DNA from: Planctomycetaceae bacterium
GTDB taxonomy: Bacteria; Planctomycetota; Planctomycetia; Planctomycetales; Planctomycetaceae
DNA: 64,000 nt
Assembly (NCBI GenBank): GCA_019636285.1
Contig: JAHBXV010000025.1
Location: 1 to 64,000 of the forward strand
Direction: 5' to 3'
The stretch's first letter is position 1. Each line of letters begins with the position of its first letter. The notes under the pieces were generated by a model. That model did not search any database. It was not told the origin of the DNA and worked only from the letters and a program-made list of their open reading frames with translations. This document shows positions 18,601 to 30,600 of this stretch, piece after piece. The position numbers were made by a program, and so were the translations under genes.

Positions 18601-21600
18601 CAGGTTGCCGGTGACGTCGACCGTCAACTCTCCACCGGCAGTCGTCACCGACCACAGATTACCAATCGTCGCATTTCCGCCCGTGGTGATGTCCACATCG
18701 CCGCCGCTGGTCGAAAACATGGCCGTGTTGCCAACGAGCAACTGGGTACCGATCAACCAGTCGACGTTGCCGTTCAGCGTCGTGACCTTCAGGTTGTCTC
18801 CGAAAGCCGCGCTGCCAGTGGTCGTGACGAACTGATTCCCCGCGCCGCTGGTGAGCGTAGCATTCGCTCCCACATTCAAGTTGCCGTCGACATCAACGGT
18901 CAACATTCCGCCGGCTGTGTTCACGGTCCACTGAGTGCCGACCGTGGCGTTGTTACCGGTCAAGATTGTCACATCACCACCGCTCGTGGTGATCGTCGCG
19001 AGGTTTCCGACCTGCAGCAGTTCGCCAATCGTCCAGTCAACGTCGGCGTTCTGCGTGGTTACCTGGAGGTTGCTACCAAACGTCGCGTTGCCGGTCGTGG
19101 TGACAGACTGATTTCCGGAACCACTATTGAGCGTGGCGTTGGGGCCGACGTTCAGGTTGCCTGTGACGTCGACCGTCAATTCGCCGCCAGCCGTTGTCAC
19201 GGACCACAGATTGCCAATCGTCGTGTTGCCACCCGTGGTGATGTCCACATCGCCGCCATTGGTCGTGAACATGGCCGTATTGCCGACCAACAGTTGTGTG
19301 CCAATGTTCCAGTCCACGTCGCCGTTTAGCGACATTACCTTCAGCGTGTCGCCGAAGGTGGCACTTCCCGTTGTGGTGACGGACTGATTTCCGGCACCAC
19401 TGTTGAGCGTCGCGTTCGGACCGACGCTCAAGTTGCCGGTGACGTCGACGTTCAGTTCACCGCCTGACGTTGTCACGGACCACAGATTGCCGACCGTCGC
19501 GTTGCCACCCGTGGTGATGTCCACGTCGCCGCCGCTGGTCGTAAACATGGCCGAATTGCCGACCAGCAACTGAGTGCCGATATTCCAGTCGACGTCGCCG
19601 TTCAGCGTGGTGACCTTCAGATTGTCGCCAAAGGTCGCGCTGCCGGTGGTCGTTACGAACTGACTTCCCGCACCGCTGGTGAGCGTTGCACTGGCACCAA
19701 CATTCAGGTTGCCGGTCACGTCGACCGCCAGTTCTCCACCGGCTGTGTTCACGACCAGTTGCGTTCCGAAGTCCGCGTTGTTGCCCGTAGTGACGGTGAC
19801 GTTTCCACCGTTGGACAGAATGGTTGCGACATTGCCCACGTCCAGGAGGCCATTGATCTGCCAGTCCACATCACCCGACTGCGTCGTCACTTCGAGGTTG
19901 TTCCCGAAGCTGGCGTTACCGGTCGAATCAACGAACTGATCGCCGCTCTCTGTCGACAGAACCACGCGATCGCCCGCAGTCAGCGAACCGCCAGCCGTGA
20001 TCGTTCCCGTGTGCAGAGTCAGCGTACCTGCGGACTTGGTCGAGACTTCGACATCGTCGCCGAAGAGCATGTCGCGGCCTGACTCGAGAAGCACGGAGCC
20101 GCCCTGCGACGTCACGGTGACCGCGTCTTCCAGAGTGATGTCGCGTCCGGCGTCGAGGGTGAGGTCTTTCGTCAGATTGCTGATCGCGATGCCAGTCCGA
20201 ACGACGATGTCCGAATTGGTTCCGGCGGACAGCGTGATGGCTCCATCGCCGGCCGTCACGTCGCGCGTCACGTCGAGCAGCAGCGAATCGACATGAATGT
20301 CGATCGTCCCGTCATTGGTGATGACGCCCGTCGTGGCGATGAAGCAGGAGTTGGCCGAGACTTCGCCGATCACCAGGTCGTCAATGTCGCGGAAGAGAAT
20401 CTGGCCGCCGCTGGCGGTGTTCTGGGCGGCAAGCGTGTTGACGTCGTTGGCCGCTTGCAGGGAAATATCGCCCGTGGTCGTGCGGATGCCGAAGACGTCG
20501 GCGGTAATCACGCCGTCCGCGGTTTGGGTCACGGTCCCGTTCGCGTCAATCCGTAGGGTTCCGCCGACGGTCATCGCGTTCGAGATCGTTAGCCCGCCGT
20601 TGAGACACAGCGTGAAGTCCCCACCCACCGTCACGCCGACGATGTCGGTCGCGAGGCATTCATCGGCCGTGATCGTGCCGATCGTGAAGCCGTCAATGTC
20701 GTCGAAGTGGAGCGAACCGCCCACATCCGCGGCAAAGAGTTCAACGTCGTTGTCCGCGTCGAGATCGACTTCTCCCGCGGCTCGCACGCCAAATCCCTGA
20801 GCGGTGATGGTGCCGACCGCCGTCTGTGTGACCGATCCATCCGTCCGGACTCGCAGTGTTCCCAGCCCGAGATCGATCGATTTTTCGAGATGGACATCAC
20901 CATCCACGCACAGCGTGACGTCGCCATCCGCCGACTGAAGTCCCACGGCGGGTCCGGCGACTTCGCCAACCGTCAGGTCGCCGCCAACTTCCAGAACGAC
21001 CTTGTCGGTCGAATTCTGCACGAGTTGCCGAAGGATCAGGTCGTCCACTTCCGCGATGCGAACTTCACCGGTCTGGTTGACGAGATCGAGCCGGTCGATC
21101 TGGGTTTCCAGCGGGTTTGCCGTGTCACCGGGATTCGTCGGTTCCACACCGGCTCCGGTCCGAATGGTGACCAGCGCCCCGGCGGAATTCGCGACGATGT
21201 CGAGCCCGCCATTGGTGTCGGAATCGAGCAGCCGTCCCGTGGTCGACTCGATCCGGATGGCATTGTCGGTCGCGTTGGTGGTCTTCAGGAAGGCGATCGC
21301 GATGTCTTCATGGGCGAACAGGTCGATCTCGCCCGATCCCGCGTCGATGACACTGCCGTCGACCTGCACGAACTGTCCGCCGGTCGCCGTCAGCGAAATG
21401 TTGCCATTCTGGCTGAACAGGTTGCCGACAGCGTTGAGCACGATGTCGTCGCCCGCCGAAATGGTGATGTCTCCGCCGGGCGTCGTCAGCGTCGACAGGA
21501 TCAGGACATCGGAGTTCGTGTTTGTCGCGGTGAGCGCGATATTGGCGGCCTGGATCGGCCCGCGAGTGACGACGCTGCCCCCCATGGTAACCGTCACATC

Positions 21601-24600
21601 GCCAGTCGCCTGGATGAACGAACCGCCCGAGGACATGTCGAAGTTGCCCCCCCCGGTCGCGACGAAATTGCCGGTGGTCGTCACGTCGTCGACGCGAATC
21701 AGGCCGTTGGCGGTGTTCGCGGACGTCAGCAGAATGTCGCCATTGGTCGCGGTGAGCGTGCCGGAAATGAAGTCGATTCCGCCATCGCTGTTGATGGTCA
21801 GGTTCCCATCGCGGGCGGTGATGTCACCCGCGGGCGTCGAGCGGACGGCGTTGATGTTCGTCGCGTGCGAGGTGATGGTGACGGCATCGGCTTCCATGAT
21901 GCCGCGAACCGTGACGACACCGTTATGTTCGATCTCGATATTCCCCTGGGCGACGATCGACGAGGCCGTCGAATTCATGTCGAATGTTCCCGTCCCGGTC
22001 GAGATAAAGTCTCCACCAGCCTGAACGGTTTCAACGCGGGCGAAGGTGCCGCTCGACAGAACCACGTCGTTCGAGGCGATCAGCGTGCTGCTGATGAAAT
22101 CGACGCTGCGCGAACTGGTCAGCGTGATATCGCCACCGGTGGCTGCCAGGACTGTCGGGTTGGTGCCCGAAATGCCGCTCGACGCACTTCCGCTGGAATC
22201 CACGGTGATGTTCTTCCCGGTGACGGCCCCGCGGAAAGTGACCGACCCCGTATGGGTGATCTCGACGTCGCCGGTTGCCTGGATGTTCGATCCGGTGCCA
22301 GCGGTGTCAAAGAATCCGCCGCCCATCGAGACAAAGTCGTTCCCGGCCGTCGCCTTGTTGACCCGCACGAAGTCGCCGCTGGTCAGGATGATGTCATGCG
22401 AGGCGACCAGCACGCCGCTGATGAAATCGACGTCGTCGCTCGTTGTCAGTTCGACATTGCCGTTCGTCGCTTCGACCGTGGCGCCGCCAACTGCGAGAAT
22501 GCCGGGAGTCGCTCCGCCGTTCGAGTCGGCGTAGACATTCGCGCCCTTTACCGTACCGCGGAACGTGATTGTGTTCTGATGATTGAGATCCACGTCGCCA
22601 GCCGCCTCGATCAGGGTGCCGGCCGTGGTATTGAAGAACCCGCCGCCGTTGCTTTCGACATTCGTGCCGGCCGAGATGTTGCCGACATTCATATTGCCAG
22701 CCGCGGTCAGCAGCACGTTTCCGGTCTGAGCGGCAACTGACGAAGCGATGACGTTGATGCCGCCCGCGCTCACGAGTTCGACGTCGCCCGTGCGTGCCGT
22801 CAGGCTGGCGGGTGCCCCGGCAGCCAAAAGGGCGTTCGTGCCGTTCGACCCCGTCTTGATGAAGACGTCGTCCCCTTCGATGGCTCCGCGAAACGTCACC
22901 GTCCCCGCATGATCGATGACAACATTGTCGCCCGCCAGAATCGAAGTTCCTAAAGTCGCCGTATCGAACGTGCCGTTGCCGAGCGACTGGAAGTCGCTGC
23001 CCGCGACCACCGTCTTCACGGTGGTTGTCGTCTGCGACTGGAGAAGGACGTCGCCCTGTGTCGCCTGAAGATGCGCGACCCCGAATCCGATGCCGCCATT
23101 GGTGGCCGTCAGTTGCAGGTTCCCCGTCGTGGCGATCACCTGCGTGGTCGCCGTGCTGGCGGAAATGGCGGTGGTGAGAGTCGAGCCGGACGTGACAGTC
23201 ACGTTCGCACCCTGAGTGATCCCGTCGAAGGCGACCGAGCCGGCATGGTCGATAACCACGTCTCCCTGGGCCGTGAGGCTCGCCCCCGCCACGAGATCGA
23301 AGTTGCCGATCCCGGTCGACTCGATGTTGTCGGTTGCGGTCACGGTTTTCAGACGGGTCAGCTGCGCTCCAGAGGTCAACAGGACCGATCCGCCGTTGGC
23401 GTGCAGTTCGCCGGCACCAAAGTTGATGCCGCCAGCCGAGGTGATGGTCAGGTCGCCAGCGGTTGTCGTCAGGACCGCGCTCGAAGTCGCGGCGAAGATG
23501 GCGTTGGCGGCGGTCGAATCGGAGTTGAGCGTGATCGATTGGCCGATCACCGGGCCACGGAAGCTCACCGTTCCCGCGTGGTCAATGTCCACATTGCCGG
23601 TGGCTTGAATCGATCCATTGGTGACCACTTCAAAAGTGCCATCACCATTTGAAATCACGTTCCCGGTCGCCGTAACGGCCTTGACCGTCACCGCCTGCGC
23701 GCCGGAGGTCAAGACAACCGATCCACCTACTGCATGCAGGTCGCCCGCCGCGAAGTTGATTCCGCCGGCCGAGGTAATTGTCAGGTCGCCTCCGCTCGTG
23801 GCCAGAATGGCGGCACCGGTGGTGGCGAAGACGGCGTTGGCGCTGGTCGCGTCGGAATCGATGGAAATCGATTGGCCGAAGACCGGTCCCCGGAAGGTGA
23901 TAGCTCCCACATGGTCGATCACCACGTCGCCCGTGGCGTCGATCACGCCTCCCGTCACCAGTTCGAACGTCCCGGCTCCGGTCGATTCGACATTGCCCGT
24001 CGCGGTCACGGTTTTCACCGTCACGGCCTGCGGGCCCGCCGTCAGCAGGACCGAACCCCCCGTGGCATGCAGTTCGCCCGCCGTGAAATTGATCCCGCCG
24101 GCACTGGTGAGGGTCAGATCGCCGCCCGTCGTATTCAGAATGACCGAGGCCGTCGTGGCAAAGATGGCCGTGCCGGCGGTAGACGCCGAATCAACGGTGA
24201 TTGATTTCCCGGTGATCGTACCGCGTAGCGTGATATTGCCATCGTGATCGACCAGGACATTACCGAGCGTGTTGATGTTGCCGCCGGTGACCAGTTCAAA
24301 AGTCCCCGTGCCGGTTGATGTGAAGTCGATTCCGGCGCTCGCTTGCCCGATTGTCACGGCGTTCCCGGCCATCAGGGTGATGTTTCCCATCGGAGCCTGG
24401 AGCGTTCCCGAGCCGAAATCGATGCCGCCCGCGCTGGTCATCGTCAGATCGCCGCTCGTGGCCGTCAGAACCGTCCCCGACGTGACCGCTTGAATCGCCC
24501 CGGCCAACGGTGAGTTCGACGTCACGGAAATATCCGCCGCGTTCACCGTGGAATTGAAACTGACCGTGCCATCGTGCGTGATGGTCGCGGAGCCAGTCGC

Positions 24601-27600
24601 GGCGATCGACCCGCTGGCGGCCAGCGAGAAACTACCTCCTCCGAGAGACTCGAACACGCCGCCGGCTGTCGTCGCCGCGCCGAGGGAAACGGTCCCCTGG
24701 TGATTCAGCCGCACGTCGTTGTCGGCGGTGATGATCGCGCCGCTGCTCTGTGTGAAGCTTCCCAGCCCCGACGATCGGACATCGTTTCCGGCATCGACCG
24801 AACCCGAGAGCGTCACGGCTCCGTCATGCAGCAGGACGACGTCGTTGTCTGCGTTGATAAACCCGCCGGCAATCAGCGTGAACCCACTGGCCCCGCTCGA
24901 CTCGAAATTGGTTCCCGCGGTTGCTTCCTTGACCACCACGAGCTGCGCGCCGGCGGACAGGTCGATGGTTCCCAGCGTGGCGTGCAGCGCCCCCTGGTCG
25001 ATGCTGATACCGCCGCTGCTGGTGATTTCCAGGTTGCCGGTCGTCGCCGTGATAACGGCGTTCGTCGAAGAATCGCTGATGGCCAACGAAGAGGTCGAGG
25101 TCGATGTGATCGCGACACTGGCGGCTGTCAGCGAATCGGCGAGGGTGACCGTTCCCTGGTGATTGATGGTTGCAGTGGTGACTGCCGTGATGTCGCCATT
25201 CGCGTTCAGGGCGAATGTTCCCGCGCCGATGGACGAGAACGAAGTCCCTGCGTCAATGGGACCGGAGAGACTCACCGCGCCGTTGTGCGTCAACGCGACA
25301 TGACCATCGACGTCGAGGCTGCCCGTCGACGTGACGGTGAAGCCGCCCGCGCCGCCGGACTCGAAATCCCCGCTGAGCACGACCGCCGTGTTGATGGTGA
25401 CGGCTCCCGTGTGCGCGAGAATGACACTCGCCGCGTCGATCAATGTTCCCGTGGTCGTGCTGAACGTCCCCCCACCCGACGAGCTGAACGTGCCGGGAGT
25501 TGTCACATCTCCCACGATCGTCGGCTGCGCCCCGGAAATCAGCGAGATGTTGCCCGTGGTGGCAATCAGGTCGCCCGCGGCGAAACTGATACCGCCAGCC
25601 GTCACGATGTCGAGATCACCCGTGGTCGCGGTGACAAGGGCTCCCGAGGTCACGGCTCGCACCGCCAGCGACGAGGTGCTGTCGCTTTGCAGGAAGACCG
25701 TGGCTCCGGTGATGGGACCGGAGAGCGAGATTTCACCCGTGTGATGCACGGTCACCTCATCTCCTGCCACGACCGAGCCGCCCGCGGCAACCGCGAACGT
25801 ACTATTTCCCGTAGAGGTGAAGTCGAGGTCGGTCGCGACCGCCCCTGCCAGGGACACCGCGCCGTTATGCGTCAGGACGACATCTTCGGCGAGGATCGAT
25901 GCCCCGCTCGACAGTGTCAAACCGCCCGCTCCGCCCGAAGCAAACTCGCCATCGGCGTCGACGGTTCCCGAAATCGTCACCAGGCCACCGCGTACGATCG
26001 CCACGTCTCCGCCGACATCGACGAGCACGCCGCTCGAGACCGTGAGGGCTCCGGTCCCGGTCGATCGAAGATCTCCGGTCACCGTGACGGGGCGAGCCAG
26101 TGTGACCAGGCCATTCGCATTCAAGACGGCATCGTTACCAACCGTCAGGCTGCCACCCGTCCCGATATCGAACGCCCCCCCCGCCGAAACGGTGAAGTCG
26201 TCCTGCGTCTGAACCTGTCGCACGGCCACGTTGGACGTCGCCGCCGGTCCGGCCGTCAGCGAGACTGCTCCCGAAGCCGCGAGGAGATTGGCGGTCGTGA
26301 GATTGATCCCCCCGGCTGACTCGACGTTGATGTCGCCGCCAGTCGCCGTGAGTGAAATCACGCCGCTGCTGAGTACCGCGTTCGCCGTGGTCGAAGCCGT
26401 CTTGAGCGTGACGTTGTCTCCCGTCACCGCATCCCGCAATGTGATCGTACCGCCGTGGTCGACGAGCACATCGCCGACAACCTGGATCTGCCCGCCCAGC
26501 GTCTGGCTGAACGTACCGCCGCCCGTCGACGTGAACCCGCCGGCCGTGTTCGTGGTGATGTCGTTGACGGTCACGTTCGCGCCGGCCGTCAGAACAATCG
26601 GCCCGTTGTCGGAGACAAGGCTGCCGTTGGTGAGGCTGATTGAACCTGTCGCGTTGCTCGCCGTCAGTTTCAGGCTGCCATCGGCCATGATGTTCGTGGA
26701 CGCGACCGACCCGGTGATGGCCGTCCCCGTCGCGGCGGACGAAACATCGACCGTCCCGCCGTCGATGAGGCCGGACAGCGTGACCACCCCGCCATGATGA
26801 ATGTCAACGCTTGTGGTACCCGTCACCGATCCCGTCGCGGCGAGAGTGAACGTGCCGGTCCCGTCGGAACTCACGACGTTGCCCGACACGGTGCCATTGA
26901 TGGCGACCGCCCCGTTGTGGTCGAGGTCGATCACCCCGGTCGATTGCAGCAGACCCCCAGATGCCACGGTCAATCCGCCGTTTCCGGACGAACTGAAGTT
27001 GCCGGTCAGGTTCGCCTGGCCGTTGATCGCAACGGCTCCGTTGTGCGTGAGGACCGTTCCTCCGGCGAATCCGGTCAGCGTTCCGCCTGTGGCCAGCGTG
27101 AAGCCACCTGCTCCCGTGGAGGTCAGGCTGCTGCCGGAGGAAGCCCCATTGAGCGTGACCAGGCCCACGTGATTGAGCGCTATCCCGCCCGCACCCGCGG
27201 TCATCGACTTACCGGCGGCTTGCGTAAAGGTGCCTCCCCCGGTCGACTGGATCGTCACGGCCGCAAGGTTTCCGACAGCGATCGGCTGCCCGGCCGCGCC
27301 GAGGGCGATCGTTCCATTGGTGGCCGACAGCGATCCGTCAACAGTGTCGATGCCGCCATTCGTTGCGGTGACGTTCAGGTTCGTCCCCAGCGCGGTCACA
27401 GTCCCGTTCACATGGACGGCGGCCGCGTCGGTGCTGCCGGAAGTGATGGCCACCGTGCTATCACCCAGAATCGTGCCGTCGATCAGCACGATCCCGCCAT
27501 GATTCACCGTCACGTTGCCGGGGACATCGATCAGGCCGGTTCCGGTCACGGTGAACGTCCCGGTGCCGGTCGAGTTGAACACGTCGCCGGAAGTCGTCGT

Positions 27601-30600
27601 GCCGGAAAGTGAAACGGCCCCATTGTGCCCCAGCGTGACGTTCGCCGCGTTGACGAGCGCTCCGGCACCCTGCGTGAAGGTACTCGCCCCATGGGAGGTA
27701 AAGTCGCCGTCAGCCTGCACGTTGCCATTGAGCGCCACCGCGCCGTTGTGATCCAGGTCGACCTTGCCGGTCACATCAAGCAGCGTCGAAGCTGCCTGAG
27801 TGAAGCCACCCGCTCCGCCCGAAATGAAATCGCCACCGACGCTCGTCAGGCTGTTGAGCGTCACCGTCCCCGCATGCGCGAGCGTCACGTCGGTGCCGAT
27901 GTTGAGCGCCTTTCCGGCCGTCGTCGCGAAGGATGACCCGCCGGTCGAGGAGAGATCACCCGAGGTCGTGATAACACCGACCACAACCGCCTGATTGCCG
28001 GAATTCAGAACGACATCCGACGCGGCGCCGTTCCCGTTGAGCGTGGCATTGCCGAGTGCCATCCCACCGGCGCTGGTGAGGTTGAGATTTCCCGTCGTGG
28101 CCGTCAGCACGGCCGCTGACGACGTCGCATTGATCGCCGTCGCGGTTGTGGCTCCGGACTGGAGAGACACCGAGGAACCCTCGATACCACCTGCCAGCGT
28201 GATTGCCCCAGTGTGATTGATGCCAACCGCGCCCACCGCATCAATGGTGCCACCGGTAGCGACGGCGAATGTCCCAGCGCCGCCTGAGTTGAAGACACCG
28301 GCGGTTGTCGTCGTTCCGCCGAGTGAAACAGCCCCGCCATGCCCGAGCGTCACGTTCGCGGCGTCGAGGAGCCCGGCACCCTTGGTGAAGCTTCCGGTTC
28401 CATGCGAGGTAAAGTCGCCATCGGCCTGCACATTGCCGTTGAGCGCCACCGCGCCGTTGTGATCCAGGTCGACCTTGCCAGTGACATCGAGCAGCGTCGA
28501 GGTAGCCTGGGTGAAGCCGCCGGCCCCGCCCGAAACGAAGTCACCACCGACTGTCGCGTTGCTGTTCAGCGTCACCGTGCCAGCATGCGCGAGCGTGACA
28601 TCGGTGCCGATGTTGAGCGCCTTGCTGGCGGTCGTCGCGAAAGTCGACCCGCCCGTCGACGAGAAGTCGCCTGTCGTCGTCACCACGCCCACAGTCACGG
28701 CCTGGTTGCCGGAATTCAGGATGACATCGGACGCAGCGCCATTCCCATTGAGCGTGGCGTTCGCGAGAGCCATGCCGCCGGCGCTGGTCAGCGTGAGATT
28801 GCCCGTCGTTGCCGTGAGAATGGCTGCGGCTGAGGTGGCATCGATTGCCGCCGCGACGTTGGCCCCCGTCTGCAGCGCCACCGAGGAACCCTCGATGCCA
28901 CCGGCAAGAGTGATCGCTCCCGTGTGATTGACGCTGACCGCTCCCACCGCGTCGATGCTGCCGCCGGTAGCGACGGCGAACGTCCCCGCACCCGTTGAGT
29001 TGAAGACATTATCCGAGGTCGTGGTTCCGGCCAGCGAAACGGCCCCGCCATGTCCAAGCGTGACATTCGCGGCGTCGAGCAGCGCGCCTGTCCCCTGTGT
29101 GAACGTTCCGGAACCATGCGAGGTGAAATCGCCGTCGACCTGCACACTGCCATTGAGGGCCACGGCTCCATTGTGATCCAGATCCACGATGCCTGTCACG
29201 TCGAGCAACGTCGAAGCAACCTGAGTGAATCCGCCCGCTCCACCGGAGATAAAATTGATGCCGACGATTGCGTCGCTATTGAGCGTTACGGTGCCGGTAT
29301 GTGACAGGTTAGCACTACCGCCGGCTGTTATCGTCTTTCCGGCCGTGGTCGCGAAAGTTGACCCGCCAGTCGAGGAGAGATCATCCGAGGTCGTGACGAC
29401 GCCTACCGTGACGGCCTGATTACCGGATTGAAGGATGACATCGGACGCAGCGCCATTTCCGTTGAGCGTCGCGTTGGCGAGCGACATTCCCCCGGCGCTG
29501 GTGAACTCGATGTTTCCCGAGGTGGCCGTGATCACGGCTGCGGTCGAGGTGGCGTTGATCGCCCCGGCGGTCGTGGAATCGGTCTGCAAGGTGACGAACG
29601 AACCTTCGATGCCCCCGGCCAGTGTGATCGCCCCCGAATGATGAATGACGACGGCACCCACGGCGTCGATGCTTCCCCCAGCGACGACGGCAAATGTGCC
29701 AGTGCCATTAGAAGAGAAATTATCGTCAGCCTGAACAGTTCCGGCGAGGCTGACCGCGCCGTTGTGATCCAGGTCCACCTTACCCGTGGCATCGATCAAC
29801 GTCGAAGCAGCCTGAGTGAATCCACCCGCTCCTTCGGAGACGAAATGGAGGCCGACGATTGCATTGCTGTTGAGCGTTACCGTGCCGGCATGTGACAGGT
29901 ATACAGTACCGCCGGTTGTTATCGTCTTGCCGGCCGTGGTCGCGAAAGTCGATCCGCCGATCGACCCGAAGTTGCCCGCCGCAGTCACGACACCGACCTC
30001 GACTGCCTGGTTACCCGACTGCAGAATGATGTCAGACGCAGCGCTATTAGTTTGCAGAGTTGCGTTGGCGAGCGACATTCCCCCGGCACTGGTGAACTCG
30101 ATGTTTCCAGAAGTGGCCGTGATCACGGCTGCGGCCGAGGTGGCGTTGATCGCGGTGGCGGTCGTGGCATCGGTCTGCAAAGTGACAAAGGAACCTTCAA
30201 TGCCACCGGCCAGCGTAATTGCCCCAACGTGATCGATATCGACCGCTCCCCCAGCGTCGATACTGCCGCCCGCGGCGATGGCGAACGTCCCGGTTCCATG
30301 GGACGAGAAGCTATCAACGGCCTGCACCTGCCCGGCAAGGCTGACTGCCCCGTCGTGGTCCAGATCCACTTTTCCCGCCGCGTCGATCAATGTCGAGGCA
30401 GCCTGAGTGAATCCACCCGACCCACCCGAGACGAAGTTGGTTCCGACGGTGGCATTGCTGTTCAATGTGACCGTACCGGCATGCAAAAGAGTCAATTCGC
30501 CGTCGACGTTGATCGCCTTCCCATTCGTTGTCGCGAAAGTCGACCCGCCGAAGGAAGAGAAGGCGCCCGTTGTCGTCACAACGCCAACCGTAACCGCTTG

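Noticed and set aside
18000-19930. Possible CRISPR-like or minisatellite array
   Set aside because: The 276-bp period is an in-frame protein repeat with diverged copies, not short direct repeats with unique spacers.
17980-26320. Long plus-strand frames within the giant gene (for example 18190-19329, 20707-22740, 24574-26319)
   Set aside because: They are mirror images of a repetitive Gly/Thr/Val-rich gene. Their Arg/Asp/Pro-rich products show the same period as the sense repeats and no domain.
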